Assembly (NCBI RefSeq): GCF_013466985.1
Contig: NZ_CP059164.1
Coordinates: forward strand, 939,001-1,003,000
Source of the DNA: Nocardioides ungokensis
GTDB lineage: Bacteria; Actinomycetota; Actinomycetes; Propionibacteriales; Nocardioidaceae
Reading direction: 5' to 3'
DNA length: 64,000 bases
Shown: positions 7,710 through 17,059 of the stretch, piece after piece
Layout of the letters: each line of letters opens with the position of its first letter
Position numbering within the stretch: the first letter of the stretch is position 1
Translations under genes and position numbers: made by a program
Notes under the pieces: generated by a model
The model's input: only the letters and a program-made list of their open reading frames with translations
The model's database searches: none
What the model was told of the DNA's origin: nothing

Positions 7710-9710
7710 TTACCGGGTCCCGGTCGACAGGTCGTAGACCGTCACCCCGTCGACCGTCTTCGCCTCGAAGCTGGCCTGGACCCACGCGGCGATGGCGCTC
7801 GAGGAGCTGCCACCGGCGCTCGGTCCGCCCATGCCGCCACCGGTCCCGCCGGCGATGAAGTAGTGGATCTCGCCGTCGGCGACGTAGGCCTTGAACTGCG
7901 CGAGCGTCGGGCTGGGGTCGCTGCCGTTGAAGCCGCCGATGGCCATCACCGGCTCCTCGGTCGCCAGCTGGTAGCCGGCCGCCGAGTTGGAGCCCACCGC
8001 CGCGGCCACCCAGGTGTAGGCGTCGGCGTCGGTGCTCAGCAGCGAGGCCAGGGCGGCGGTGGGGGTGCTGCCGTCGAGCAGTCCGCCGGCGCTCGAGCCG
8101 CCCGCCGCCCCGGTGCCGTCCTGGGTGGCGCCGCCGGGGGCGGTCGTCCCTCCGGGGGCGGTCGTGCCACCCGGCATTCCCCCGGGCATCCCGCCGGGTG
8201 CCCCCGTGCCGCCCTGGGAGCTCGGCCCCGCGGTCGGGATCGAGCCGGTGTGCGGGGTGGCTGCGGTCGCGAGGGAGTACGCCGTGGGGCCGGCCAGCGC
8301 GGCCACCAGTGCGGAGACCGCCACCGCCCGGCCGGCGCGGCGCGGCAGGTGCCGGACCCCGGCCAGCATCAGGGCGGCGGCGAAGCCGAGCGTGGCGACG
8401 ACGTACTTCAGCCAGGGGTGCCAGTCACCGGCCCGGTCGAGCAGGACGAACGCGAGCGCGGCGGTGAGCGCGGTGGCGAACGCCAGCAACCCCGAGGCGA
8501 CCAGGGATTCGCGGTGCCGCCACAGCGTGTGGGCGCCGATCGCGACCAGCGCGGCCACGGCGGGAGCCAGGGCGACGGTGTAGTAGGCGTGGAAGATGCC
8601 GGCCATGAAGCTGAAGGTGAGCCCGGTGACCAGGAGCCAGCCGAGCCAGATCGTCAGCCCGGCCTGCACCCGTCGGCCGTCCATGCCGCGGCCGCGGGCG
8701 AACCACAGCCCGGCCACGCCGAGGACCAGCGCCGCGGGGAGCAGCCACGCGATCTGGCCGCCGATCTCGCTGTCGAACAGGCGCAGGATGCCGGTCGCGC
8801 CCCAGCCGCCGTTGCCGCCCACCGAGCCGCTCTCGTCGCCGGTGAGCCGGCCGAACCCGTTGTAGCCGAGGGTGAGCTCGAGGATCGAGTTGTCCTGGCT
8901 GCCGCCGATGTAGGGCCGCGAGGACGCCGGCCACAGCTGCACGATCGCGACCCACCAGCCGCCGGCCACGAGCATCGCGCCGAAGGCGACCAGGAGGTGC
9001 CCGATCCGGCGGCGCCACGGGACGGCGGCGAACAGGGCGTACGCCAAGGCGAGGGCCGGCAGGACCAGGAACGCCTGCAGCATCTTGGTCAGGAAGGCCA
9101 GCCCGACGAGGGCGCCGCCGAGCGCCAGCCAGCGCACCGCGCGCCCGGTCCCACCGGGTGCGGTCGCCTCGACGGCCCGCTGGGTGGCGTAGGCCGCCCC
9201 GATCAGCAGCAGCACGAGGAGCGCGTCGGGGTTGTCGAAGCGGAACATCAGCACCGCCACCGGCGTCAGCGCGAGCACGGCCCCAGCGAGCAGGCCGGCC
9301 GCCGCCGATCCCGTCGTACGACGCACCGCCGCGTGCAGCAGGGCGACCGCGGCGACACCCTCGAGGGCCTGGGGGACCAGCAGGCTCCACGACGACAGGC
9401 CGAAGACCCGCACCGAGAGCGCCATCGGCCACAGCGAGAGCGGGGTCTTGTCGACGGTGATCGAGCTCGCGGCGTCGGAGGAGCCGAAGAAGAAGGCCTT
9501 CCAGGACTCCGACCCGGCCTGGACCGCCGCGGCGTAGAAGGAGTTGGCCCACCCGGAGCTGCCGAGGCCCCACAGGTAGAGCACCGCCGTCCCGGCCAGC
9601 AGCCCGGCGAGCGCGACGCGCTCCCTCGGCCAGGGGGAGCGCGCGGGGGTGGGGGCGGGCGGTGTCGGCGGGGCGGCCGGCACCGCCGGCGGCAGGGTCT
9701 GGGTCGTCAT
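7710..9710 (-). CDS. GT39-family membrane glycosyltransferase (ArnT/YkcB-like)
   Basis: A 666-residue integral membrane glycosyltransferase that would use a polyprenyl-phosphate sugar to glycosylate an extracytoplasmic acceptor. Seen: a Pro/Ala-rich cytoplasmic start, a first membrane helix (about 33-48), the catalytic-type acidic site after it (ITVDKTPLSLWP, Asp87), FRFDNPDALLVLL near residue 150, and about 11 further hydrophobic helices. After the last helix comes a Gly/Pro/Met/Thr-rich linker (repeats of GGMP and GGTTAP) and a soluble extracellular domain ending in YDLSTGTR, as in YkcB-type proteins. It lies downstream of the PhoP/PhoR-like pair on the same strand but is separated by a 60-bp hairpin, and it has its own PhoP-box-like repeat. 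The acceptor is unknown. Confidence 0.85.
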   Translation of the reverse strand: MTTQTLPPAVPAAPPTPPAPTPARSPWPRERVALAGLLAGTAVLYLWGLGSSGWANSFYAAAVQAGSESWKAFFFGSSDAASSITVDKTPLSLWPMALSVRVFGLSSWSLLVPQALEGVAAVALLHAAVRRTTGSAAAGLLAGAVLALTPVAVLMFRFDNPDALLVLLLIGAAYATQRAVEATAPGGTGRAVRWLALGGALVGLAFLTKMLQAFLVLPALALAYALFAAVPWRRRIGHLLVAFGAMLVAGGWWVAIVQLWPASSRPYIGGSQDNSILELTLGYNGFGRLTGDESGSVGGNGGWGATGILRLFDSEIGGQIAWLLPAALVLGVAGLWFARGRGMDGRRVQAGLTIWLGWLLVTGLTFSFMAGIFHAYYTVALAPAVAALVAIGAHTLWRHRESLVASGLLAFATALTAALAFVLLDRAGDWHPWLKYVVATLGFAAALMLAGVRHLPRRAGRAVAVSALVAALAGPTAYSLATAATPHTGSIPTAGPSSQGGTGAPGGMPGGMPGGTTAPGGTTAPGGATQDGTGAAGGSSAGGLLDGSTPTAALASLLSTDADAYTWVAAAVGSNSAAGYQLATEEPVMAIGGFNGSDPSPTLAQFKAYVADGEIHYFIAGGTGGGMGGPSAGGSSSSAIAAWVQASFEAKTVDGVTVYDLSTGTR

Positions 9711-9755
9711 GGCGAGCAGCCTGTCCCGCCGGTCTGGCACGCCGGTCGGACCGTC

Positions 9756-9772
9756 CTGTGGGGTGGCTGTGC
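9756..9772 (-). promoter_or_regulatory. PhoP-box-like direct repeat upstream of the GT39 gene
   Basis: Read toward the glycosyltransferase gene the sequence is GCACAGC-N4-CCACAGG: two heptamers 11 bp apart, 46-62 bp before the ATG at 9710. The same arrangement occurs twice upstream of the adjacent response-regulator gene. Spacing of one helical turn is typical of OmpR/PhoB-type regulators, and the heptamer resembles the mycobacterial PhoP box. Confidence 0.5.
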
Positions 9773-9784
9773 AGATCGGCGGGG

Positions 9785-9844
9785 TAGTCCGTGACGCTTC
9801 CGTTGTGGAAACGGCGTTCTCCACAGCAGGAGCGTCACGGACTA
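9785..9844. terminator. Long hairpin at the 3' end of the histidine kinase gene
   Basis: Perfect 13-bp arms (TAGTCCGTGACGC and its complement) enclose 34 nt that contain a second small stem TGTGGA/TCCACA. The outer arm overlaps the kinase stop codon (9842-9844). There is no T-run; a factor-assisted terminator or processing hairpin that separates kinase and GT39 expression is likely. Confidence 0.5.
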
Positions 9845-11310
9845 TCGCGGCAGCGTGACCGTGAGGGTCGTGTTGCCCGGGTGGGAGGTCAGCGAGACCT
9901 GGCCGCCGTGGGCGTGCACGATCGCGGAGACCAGCGCCAGGCCGAGGCCCGCGCCGGCGGCGGGCTCGTCGCCGTTGCCCGTCGCGCGGGTGCGCGCCGC
10001 GTCGCCGCGGGCGAAGCGCTCGAAGGCGTGGTCCACGAGGTCGGGCGGGAAGCCCGGTCCGTCGTCGTGCACCGCGAAGCTGCCCCCGTCGGGGGTGGAC
10101 CGGGCGGACACGGTGACGGTGGTGCCGGCCGGGGTGTACTTGCGGGCGTTGGTCAGCAGGTTGGTCACGACCTGGTGCAGCCGCCGGTCGTCGCCGGTGA
10201 CGTTGACCTCGTCCTCGGGCAGCTCGAGCCGCCAGTGGTGGTCGGGGGCGACGACCCGGGCGTCCGAGACCGCCTCGAGCAGCAGCCTGGTCAGGTCGAC
10301 GGGCTCGTGCTCCAGCGGACGACCGGCGTCGAGCCGGGCGAGCAGCAGCAGGTCCTCGACCAGCGCCGTCATCCGGCCGGACTCCTCCTCGACCTTGCCG
10401 AGGGCGGCACCGATCGTGCCGGTGTCGTCGGGCCGGCGGCGGGCCAGCTCGGTGTAGCCCGCGATCGTCGTCAGCGGCGTGCGCAGCTCGTGGGAGGCGT
10501 CGGCGACGAACTGCCGCACCTGCTGCTCGCTGCGGTGCCGGGCCTCCAGCGACGACTCCACGTGCGCGAGCAGCTTGTTCAGCGCCGAGCCGACCTGGCC
10601 GACCTCGGTGCGCTCGTCGGTGAGGTGGTCGGGCACCCGCTCGGTCAGGTCGATCTCGCCCGAGGCCAGCGGCAGCTCGGCCACGGTGTGCGCGGTCTGC
10701 GCGACCTCCCGCAGCGGCCGCAGCTGGCGGCGTACGACGACCAGGCCGGCGCCGGCGGCCGCGGCGATGCCGAGCGCTCCGAAGAGGGCCTCCCACAGCC
10801 CAGCTGCGAGACCGGGCCGTCGACCGCGGAGGTGGGTAGCCCCACGATGATCCGACCCTGGGGCGTCTGCTGGCTGGCGACGCGGTACTCGCCGTACCCG
10901 GGTACGACGGTGTCGTGACCGTTCCCGTCGGCGGGCACGCGGCCGAGCATCGCGATCGTCGACGCGTCGAGGTAGTGGGTGCCGTCCTCGGTCTGGATCT
11001 GCACGCCGGACCCGCCCGGGGCGATCACCCCGGCCATGATGTCCAGGCGGGGGCCGTCGAACGGCCGGTTGTCGCGGTCGTTGTCACCCGGGGGCTGCAC
11101 CGCCCCGCCACCGGGGCTCTGGTGGGCGGCGGCAGCCACCGACTGGCCGAGAGACGCCTGCACGTCGCGGTCGAGCCGCCCGGAGAGGTAGGAGTGCAGG
11201 CCCAGCGTCGCCGCACCGGCGATGAGCGCGGCGACGATCGCCACCAGCAGGACCGCGGTGAGGACCAGGCGGGCGGTGAGGGAGGCGAACGCCGACCTCA
11301 GGCGGTTCAT
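9842..11310 (-). CDS. Sensor histidine kinase, PhoR-like (one frame break)
   Basis: Membrane sensor kinase of about 490 residues that pairs with the adjacent response regulator. Seen: an N-terminal membrane helix (LTARLVLTAVLLVAIVAAL), an extracytoplasmic sensor of about 120 residues with a Gly/Pro-rich loop, a second helix (LFGALGIAAAAGAGLVVV), HAMP, the phosphoacceptor box ASHELRTPLTTI, and ATPase motifs ending DDGPGF, GLGLALV. The frame changes near 10800: VSQL then LWEALFG are rejoined by one missing G, giving an uninterrupted protein. The ATG overlaps the regulator stop (TGATG), so the two are coupled. The sensed signal is unknown. Confidence 0.85.
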
Positions 11311-12017
11311 CACGCCGGCTTCAGCACGTAGCCCGCGCCACGCATGGTGTGGATCATCGGGTCGCGGCCGGCGTCGATCTTCTTGCGCAGGTAGGAGATG
11401 TAGAGCTCGACGACGTTCGCCTGTCCGCCGAAGTCGTAGTTCCACACGCGGTCCAGGATCTGCGCCTTCGACAGCACCCGGCGCGGGTTGCGCATCAGGA
11501 AGCGCAGCAGCTCGAACTCCGTCGCGGTCAGCGAGATCTCCTCACCGTTGCGGAAGACCTCGTGGCTGTCCTCGTCCAGCTCGAGGTCGCCCACCACCAG
11601 CACCGAGGACGTCGCGGCCTGGCGGGCGCCGGCCCGGCGCATCAGGCCGCGCAGCCGCGCCACGACCTCCTCCAGGGAGAACGGCTTGGTCACGTAGTCG
11701 TCGCCCCCGGCGGTCAGCCCCGCCACCCGGTCCTCGACCGCGTCCCGCGCGGTGAGGAACACGACCGGTACGTCGGGGTCGGTGCTGCGCATCCGGCGCA
11801 GGACCTCGAGGCCGTCGAAGTCCGGCAACATCATGTCCAGCACCACCGCGTCCGGGCGGAAGTCCTTGGCGAGGGACACCGCCTTGGAGCCGGTGAACGC
11901 CGTCGCCACCTCCCAGCCCTCGTACCGCAGTGCCATCGAGATCAGCTCGGCGATGTTCACCTCGTCGTCGACGACGAGCACGCGCAGGGGGGACCCGTCG
12001 GCCCTGGTCAGCTCCAT
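11310..12017 (-). CDS. OmpR-family response regulator, PhoP-like
   Basis: A 235-residue response regulator. Receiver domain: acidic pair DDE (17-19), phosphoacceptor Asp61 in VVLDMMLPD, Thr of FLTARD, and the Lys of GGDDYVTKPF. Output domain: winged helix with LTATEFELLRFL and the recognition region NVVELYISYLRKKID. The stretch around YVTKPFSLEEVVARLR and the C-terminal HTMRGAGYVLKP closely resemble mycobacterial PhoP as I remember it. The start is 12017, or 12026 (MVPMELT) in frame. It is transcribed with the kinase. Repeats matching a PhoP box lie 36-63 bp upstream, suggesting autoregulation. Confidence 0.88.
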   Translation of the reverse strand: MELTRADGSPLRVLVVDDEVNIAELISMALRYEGWEVATAFTGSKAVSLAKDFRPDAVVLDMMLPDFDGLEVLRRMRSTDPDVPVVFLTARDAVEDRVAGLTAGGDDYVTKPFSLEEVVARLRGLMRRAGARQAATSSVLVVGDLELDEDSHEVFRNGEEISLTATEFELLRFLMRNPRRVLSKAQILDRVWNYDFGGQANVVELYISYLRKKIDAGRDPMIHTMRGAGYVLKPA

Positions 12018-12052
12018 GGGGACCATCGTGCCCGCACCGGGGCCGGGAACAA

Positions 12053-12080
12053 CTGTGCACTCGCTGTGCGAAACCTGTGA
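12053..12080 (-). promoter_or_regulatory. Triple PhoP-box-like repeat upstream of the response regulator
   Basis: Three copies of CTGTG(C/A) at 12053, 12064 and 12075, exactly 11 bp apart. Read toward the regulator gene this is TCACAGG-N4-GCACAGC-N4-GCACAGT. Heptamers with 4-bp spacers are the form described for the M. tuberculosis PhoP box. Confidence 0.6.
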
Positions 12081-12122
12081 CGCCGAGGTGCCGGGCGGGG
12101 CGGTAGCCGGCTCATCGCGGCA

Positions 12123-12139
12123 CCACAGGCTTCGCACAG
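12123..12139 (+). promoter_or_regulatory. PhoP-box-like repeat upstream of the divergent small membrane protein
   Basis: CCACAGG-N4-GCACAGA on the plus strand, 24 bp before the ATG at 12163. With 12064-12079 it also forms a 16-bp inverted repeat with one mismatch (CTGTGCGAARCCTGTG), so the divergent region is symmetrical. Confidence 0.55.
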
Positions 12140-12162
12140 ACGACGCGGTGAGAGTCGCCGCC

Positions 12163-12532
12163 ATGGACGAGCAGACCTCACCCGACCCGATCCCCACCGC
12201 CCCGACCGCCGCCGGTGCCCCGGGCAGCCGACCCGCCCTGCGGGACCGGGTGCTCGGCTGGCGCGGCGTCACCGGCGTCGCCCTGGCCAGCGGTGATCCT
12301 CGGCGGTGCCGGCGGCGCCGTCCTCGGTGCCGTCAGCAACGGTGGCGACAGCGGGGGACCGGGCGGCTTCGGTGGCTTCCGCGGACCGGGGATGATGCAA
12401 AGCTCCCAGAACCAGCAGAACCAGCAGCTGCCGGACGGCCTGCCCGGCAACCAGGGCCAGACGCCGCCGACGGGGACGCCCGGCCAGCTCCCGCCCAGCA
12501 CCGCTCCCCAGCAGGAGGAGCAGAACAGCTGA
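12163..12532 (+). CDS. Small single-pass membrane protein with Gly/Gln-rich tail (one frame break)
   Basis: Not a recognised family. The N-terminus (MDEQTSPDPIPTAP) is hydrophilic, followed by a membrane helix VTGVALA...VILGGAGGAVLGAVSNG, then a glycine/phenylalanine stretch (GGPGGFGGFRGPG) and a Gln/Asn/Pro-rich tail ending QQEEQNS. The frame changes near 12292 inside the helix; here the shift requires two missing bases or one extra, unlike most breaks in this window. It is divergent from the PhoP-like operon with a PhoP-box-like repeat in front, so it is a likely regulon member. About 122 residues. A low-complexity external tail suggests a cell-envelope role, but that is inference. Confidence 0.55.
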
Positions 12533-12574
12533 CCGGGGTAACCCGTTCGCCACGGCCACCGGCACGCGGGCACA

Positions 12575-15500
12575 ATGGCCGACATCATGTCCGGCCCGGC
12601 ACCCGCAGATCTTGCGATCACCTACCCGCCCGAGCTGCCGGTCACCCAGCGCCGTGAGGACATCGCCGCCGCGATCCGCGACCACCAGGTCGTGATCGTC
12701 GCCGGCGAGACCGGCTCGGGCAAGACCACCCAGATCCCCAAGATCTGCCTCGAGCTCGGCCGCGGCCGTCGTACCCAGACCGGGCAGGGCAGGGGCGGCA
12801 AGCCCCGCTGGAGCGGCGGCCTGATCGGGCACACCCAGCCGCGCCGGATCGCCGCTCGCTCGGTGGCGGAGCGGATCGCCGAGGAGCTCGGGACCGAGCT
12901 CGGCGACCTGGTGGGCTACCAGGTCCGCTTCACCGACCGCACCTCGCGCGCCAGCCGCGTGAAGCTGATGACCGACGGCATCCTGCTCGCCGAGCTCCAG
13001 CGCGACCGGATGCTGCGCAGGTACGACACGATCATCATCGACGAGGCCCACGAGCGCAGCCTCAACATCGACTTCCTGCTCGGCTACCTGCGCCGGCTGC
13101 TGCCGAAGCGGCCCGACCTGAAGCTGATCATCACCTCGGCCACCATCGACCCCGAGCGGTTCGCCCGCCACTTCGCCGACCGGCGCGGCAACCCCGCGCC
13201 GATCATCGAGGTCTCGGGGCGCACCTATCCCGTCGAGGTCCGCTACCGGCCGCTCATGGAGCTGGCGGAGGCCGACGAGGAGGGCGAGGCGGTCGTCCGC
13301 GACCAGACCGAGGCGATCGTCGACGCCGTCAAGGAGCTCTCGGCCGAGGGGCCGGGCGACATCCTGGTGTTCCTGCCCGGCGAGCGCGAGATCCGAGACA
13401 CCGCCGACGCCCTCTCGGACCTGACCACGTCGACCCGCGGCGGCGGGACCGAGATCGTGCCGCTCTACTCCCGGCTCTCCGCGGCCGAGCAACACAAGGT
13501 CTTCCAGCGCCACACCAGCCGCCGGGTCGTGCTCGCCACCAACGTCGCCGAGACCTCGCTCACCGTCCCCGGCATCCGGTACGTCGTCGACAGCGGCGTC
13601 GCGCGGATCAGCCGCTACTCCGCACGCACCAAGGTCCAGCGGCTGCCCATCGAGCCGATCAGCCAGGCGTCCGCCAACCAGCGCTCCGGCCGGTGTGGCC
13701 GCGTCGAGGCGGGCATCGCGATCCGGCTCTACTCCGAGGAGGACTTCGAGTCCCGGCCGGAGTTCACCGACCCCGAGATCCTGCGGACCAACCTCGCCTC
13801 GGTGATCCTGCAGATGACCTCGCTCGGGCTCGGCGAGATCGGGCGGTTCCCGTTCGTGGAGCCGCCGGACAAGCGCAACGTCAGCGCCGGCGTGCAGCTG
13901 CTCGAGGAGCTCGGCGCCCTCGGCGCCGGCAAGGAGGCCCCGCAGCTGACCCGGGTCGGCCGCCGCCTGGCCCGGTTGCCGATCGACCCGCGGCTGGCCC
14001 GGATGATCATCGAGGCCGAGCGGCTCGGCTGCGTGCGCGAGGTCGTCGTGATCGCGGCGGCGCTCTCCCTGCAGGACCCGCGCGAGCGCCCCGCGGAGAT
14101 GCAGGCGCAGGCCGACCAGCAGCACGCCCGGTTCAAGGCCGAGGACAGCGACTTCCTGACCTGGCTGAACCTGTGGCGCTACCTCAAGCAGCAGCAGCGC
14201 GAGCTGTCCTCCTCGGCGTTCCGGCGGATGTGCAAGCGGGAGTTCCTCAACTACCTGCGAGTGCGGGAGTGGCAGGACTTCGAGTCCCAGCTCCGGCAGG
14301 TCTGCAAGGAGATGGACATCGACGTCGGTCACCCGGCCGACAATCCTGACGCCGACGGCATCCACCAGGCGCTGCTCTCCGGGCTGCTGTCCCACATCGG
14401 GCTCCTCGAGGAGCGCGAGAAGGAGAGGTCGGGCAGCGGCCGGCGCCCGATGCGGGAGTACCTCGGCGCCCGCGGCGCCCGGTTCGCGATCTTCCCGGGC
14501 AGCGGGCTGGCCCGGAAGAACCCGCAGTTCCTGATGGCCGGCGAGCTCGTCGAGACCAGCCGGCTGTGGGCCCGCCAGAACGCCGCGATCAAGCCCGAGT
14601 GGGCCGAGCACCTCGGCGAGCACCTGGTCAAGCGCAGCTACAGCGAGCCGCACTGGAGCAGGAAGCGGGCCTCGGTGATGGCCCACGAGCGGGTCACCCT
14701 GTACGGCGTCCCGCTGGTCGCCGACCGGTTGGTGAGCTACGGCAAGGTCGACCCGGACCTTGCTCGCGAGCTGTTCATCCGCCACGCGCTCGTGTACGGC
14801 GAGTGGGGTGAGCTCTCGTCTGGCCGCCACAAGTTCTACGAGAAGAACCTCGCCCTGCTGGAGGAGGCGGAGGAGCTCGAGCACCGGGCCCGCCGCCGCG
14901 ACATCGTCGTCGACGAGCACACCCTCTTCGACTTCTACGACGCCCGGGTGGGCGCCGACGTGGTCAGCGGAGCACACTTCGACCAGTGGTGGAAGCGGGC
15001 CAGGCGGGAGCAGCCGGAGCTGCTCACCTTCGAACCGGCGATGCTGACCCACGACACCGCCGCGGAGGTCCGGGCGGCGGACTACCCGGAGACCTGGGCC
15101 GGGGAGGGGCTGACCTTCCCGATCAGCTACCACTTCGAGCCCGGGGCGGCCGACGACGGGCTCACCATCGAGGTGCCCGTCGCCACGCTCAACCGGGTCG
15201 CCGCCGACGACTTCTCCTGGAACGTGCCGGGCCTGCGCGAGGAGCTGGTCACCAGCCTGATCCGCAGCCTGCCGAAGAACCTGCGGGTCAACTTCGTCCC
15301 CGCCCCCAACCGGGCGCGCGAGTTCCTCGCGGCCGTGCCGCCGGGGGAGGAGCCGCTGCTCGACGCCCTCGAGCGCTACTTCCGGTCGACCACCGGCGTC
15401 GTCGTGCCCCGCGACGCGTGGGACTGGAGCAAGGTCCCCGACCACCTGCGCCCGACCTACCGGGTCGTCGACGACGCCGGGGCCGAGCAGGCGCGCGGCA

Positions 15501-16453
15501 AGGACCTCGAGGCGCTCAAGGAGCCGCTGCGCCCGACGTTCGCGCAGGCCATCGCCGAGGTGGCCGCCGACAGCGGGATCGCGCGGACCGGCGAGACCGA
15601 CTGGGTCTTCGGCACCATCGAGTCCTCCTTCATCCAGAAACGGGCCGGCCACGAGGTCCGCGGCTACCCCGGGCTGGTCGACGAGGGCGCGACCGTCGGC
15701 CTGCGGGTGCTCGGCTCGGAGTCCGAGCAGGAGGCGCAGCACCGGCTCGGGGTCCGGCGCCTGCTCCTGCTGACCACCCCGTCGCCGGTCAAGGCGGTGC
15801 TCGACGGGCTCGACAACGCCCAGAAGCTCGGGCTGGCCGGGTCGCCGTACCCCTCCGTCGCGGAGCTGCTCGACGACTGCCGCGCGGCCGTCCTCGGCAG
15901 CCTCGTCGACGCGCGGCCCCCGGTGCGCGACGAGGCGTCGTTCGCGGCCCTGCGGGCCGCCGCCGGCCAGGAGCAGGAGGCCCACCTGCGGGCGGTGCTC
16001 GCAGACGTGATCGCCGTGCTGGATGCCTGGCGGCAGGCGGAGAAGGCGCTCAGCGGCCGGGCGGACATGACGATGCTGCCGGCCCTGTCGGACATGAAGG
16101 CCCAGCTCGCCCGGCTCGTCCACCGCGGCTTCGTGGGCGAGGCCGGCGCCACCCAGCTGCGCCGCTACCCGGCCTACCTCACGGCCCTGCGGCACCGCCG
16201 CGAGCGGCTGCCCGAGCAGGTCAACCGGGACCGTCAGCTGATGGACCAGATCGGCGATCTGCAGGACGCCTGGTTGCACCAGGTCGAGGCGCTGCCCGAG
16301 GGCCGCCCCCCGGGCGCCCATCTGCGGCAGGTCCGCTGGATGCTCGAGGAGTACCGCATCTCGCTGTGGGCCCAGCACCTCGGCACGCCGTACTCCGTCA
16401 GCGACCAGCGGATCCGGAAGGCTTTGCACGCGGGGGACCGGGCCGCGTCGTAG
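12575..16453 (+). CDS. hrpA: ATP-dependent RNA helicase HrpA
   Basis: DEAH-box helicase of 1292 residues, the full length of bacterial HrpA, which acts on RNA and stalled ribosomes in the cytoplasm. Seen: motif I GETGSGKTT (44-52), motif II DEAH (156-159), motif III SATID, motif V TNVAETSLTVPG and motif VI QRSGRCGR, then the helicase-associated and OB-fold regions and the long bacterial C-terminal DUF3418 domain. A basic glycine-rich insert (about 64-82) lies between motif I and Ia. The start is 12575 (MADIMSG) or 12587 (MSG). No frame break occurs over nearly 3.9 kb, in contrast with neighbours. Confidence 0.95.
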   Translation: MADIMSGPAPADLAITYPPELPVTQRREDIAAAIRDHQVVIVAGETGSGKTTQIPKICLELGRGRRTQTGQGRGGKPRWSGGLIGHTQPRRIAARSVAERIAEELGTELGDLVGYQVRFTDRTSRASRVKLMTDGILLAELQRDRMLRRYDTIIIDEAHERSLNIDFLLGYLRRLLPKRPDLKLIITSATIDPERFARHFADRRGNPAPIIEVSGRTYPVEVRYRPLMELAEADEEGEAVVRDQTEAIVDAVKELSAEGPGDILVFLPGEREIRDTADALSDLTTSTRGGGTEIVPLYSRLSAAEQHKVFQRHTSRRVVLATNVAETSLTVPGIRYVVDSGVARISRYSARTKVQRLPIEPISQASANQRSGRCGRVEAGIAIRLYSEEDFESRPEFTDPEILRTNLASVILQMTSLGLGEIGRFPFVEPPDKRNVSAGVQLLEELGALGAGKEAPQLTRVGRRLARLPIDPRLARMIIEAERLGCVREVVVIAAALSLQDPRERPAEMQAQADQQHARFKAEDSDFLTWLNLWRYLKQQQRELSSSAFRRMCKREFLNYLRVREWQDFESQLRQVCKEMDIDVGHPADNPDADGIHQALLSGLLSHIGLLEEREKERSGSGRRPMREYLGARGARFAIFPGSGLARKNPQFLMAGELVETSRLWARQNAAIKPEWAEHLGEHLVKRSYSEPHWSRKRASVMAHERVTLYGVPLVADRLVSYGKVDPDLARELFIRHALVYGEWGELSSGRHKFYEKNLALLEEAEELEHRARRRDIVVDEHTLFDFYDARVGADVVSGAHFDQWWKRARREQPELLTFEPAMLTHDTAAEVRAADYPETWAGEGLTFPISYHFEPGAADDGLTIEVPVATLNRVAADDFSWNVPGLREELVTSLIRSLPKNLRVNFVPAPNRAREFLAAVPPGEEPLLDALERYFRSTTGVVVPRDAWDWSKVPDHLRPTYRVVDDAGAEQARGKDLEALKEPLRPTFAQAIAEVAADSGIARTGETDWVFGTIESSFIQKRAGHEVRGYPGLVDEGATVGLRVLGSESEQEAQHRLGVRRLLLLTTPSPVKAVLDGLDNAQKLGLAGSPYPSVAELLDDCRAAVLGSLVDARPPVRDEASFAALRAAAGQEQEAHLRAVLADVIAVLDAWRQAEKALSGRADMTMLPALSDMKAQLARLVHRGFVGEAGATQLRRYPAYLTALRHRRERLPEQVNRDRQLMDQIGDLQDAWLHQVEALPEGRPPGAHLRQVRWMLEEYRISLWAQHLGTPYSVSDQRIRKALHAGDRAAS

Positions 16454-16462
16454 CCTGAACCG

Positions 16463-17059
16463 GTGACCAGCCGACCGCACCACCGTCCGATGACTCCGGG
16501 AGCGGGCTTCTTCGAGTCCATCACCGGTGGCGTCGACCCGGCGCTGGTGAGCGAGGCGGCCGACCGCGCCGCCACCCTGCTGGTGCGCGGAGCCCGCGAG
16601 GCCGACGACGACCAGATCGCGGAGCGGCTGCTGCACCTCGCCGACACCGAGGGCATCGAGGCCATCGCCGAGGTCTGGTCAGGCTCGCCGGCCGACTCCC
16701 TGGCCGGCTGCCTGTGGCGCCTCTACCTGCTCCGCTCGTGGGTGTACGCCGATCCGGCCGCGGTCGCCGCCGAGTTCGAGGCCGGCCGGGCCCGTGCCCA
16801 GGTCGCCCGGGTGGTCGCGGGCGTCGCCGACCCGCCCGGGCCGGACGAGCTCAAGGCGATGGTCGACCAGGTGCTGCGGGGGATCGCCGGCAGCGACTTC
16901 GCCGACGTGCTGCTCCGGGCCGCTGCCTTCGCCCGGGTGGTCGCCACCGGCCGGGCGGCGCTCCCCGGACCGACCGAGGTGGAGGTGCGCCGGATGCTGG
17001 TGCTCGCCGAGCAGCTCGAGGCCGCCGGCCACGTGGAGCTGCGGCACGGCCTCGCCTGA
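16463..17059 (+). CDS. Hypothetical protein, 198 residues
   Basis: I do not recognise the family. The GTG start at 16463 follows hrpA by 9 bp with GAACCG-type sequence, so it may be co-transcribed. The protein is soluble, helical and acidic, with repeated Ala/Leu/Glu helices and the segments GFFESITGGVDPALV near the start and CLWRLYLLRSWVYADP in the middle; helices at the end (RRMLVLAEQLEAAGHVEL) resemble tetratricopeptide-like packing. No catalytic motif is visible. Codon use matches neighbours, so it is a real gene. Confidence 0.75.
   Translation: MTSRPHHRPMTPGAGFFESITGGVDPALVSEAADRAATLLVRGAREADDDQIAERLLHLADTEGIEAIAEVWSGSPADSLAGCLWRLYLLRSWVYADPAAVAAEFEAGRARAQVARVVAGVADPPGPDELKAMVDQVLRGIAGSDFADVLLRAAAFARVVATGRAALPGPTEVEVRRMLVLAEQLEAAGHVELRHGLA

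Noticed and set aside
9711..10796. An open frame that would fuse extra sequence to the N-terminus of the GT39 protein
   Set aside because: The added part is an off-frame translation of the histidine kinase; the real ATG at 9710 precedes the first membrane helix.
12269..16636. A continuous open frame of over 1400 codons on the minus strand opposite hrpA
   Set aside because: Its translation is Leu/Gly/Val/Asp-rich with no motif and mirrors the codon pattern of hrpA, which has all helicase motifs. It is an antisense shadow typical of high-GC DNA.
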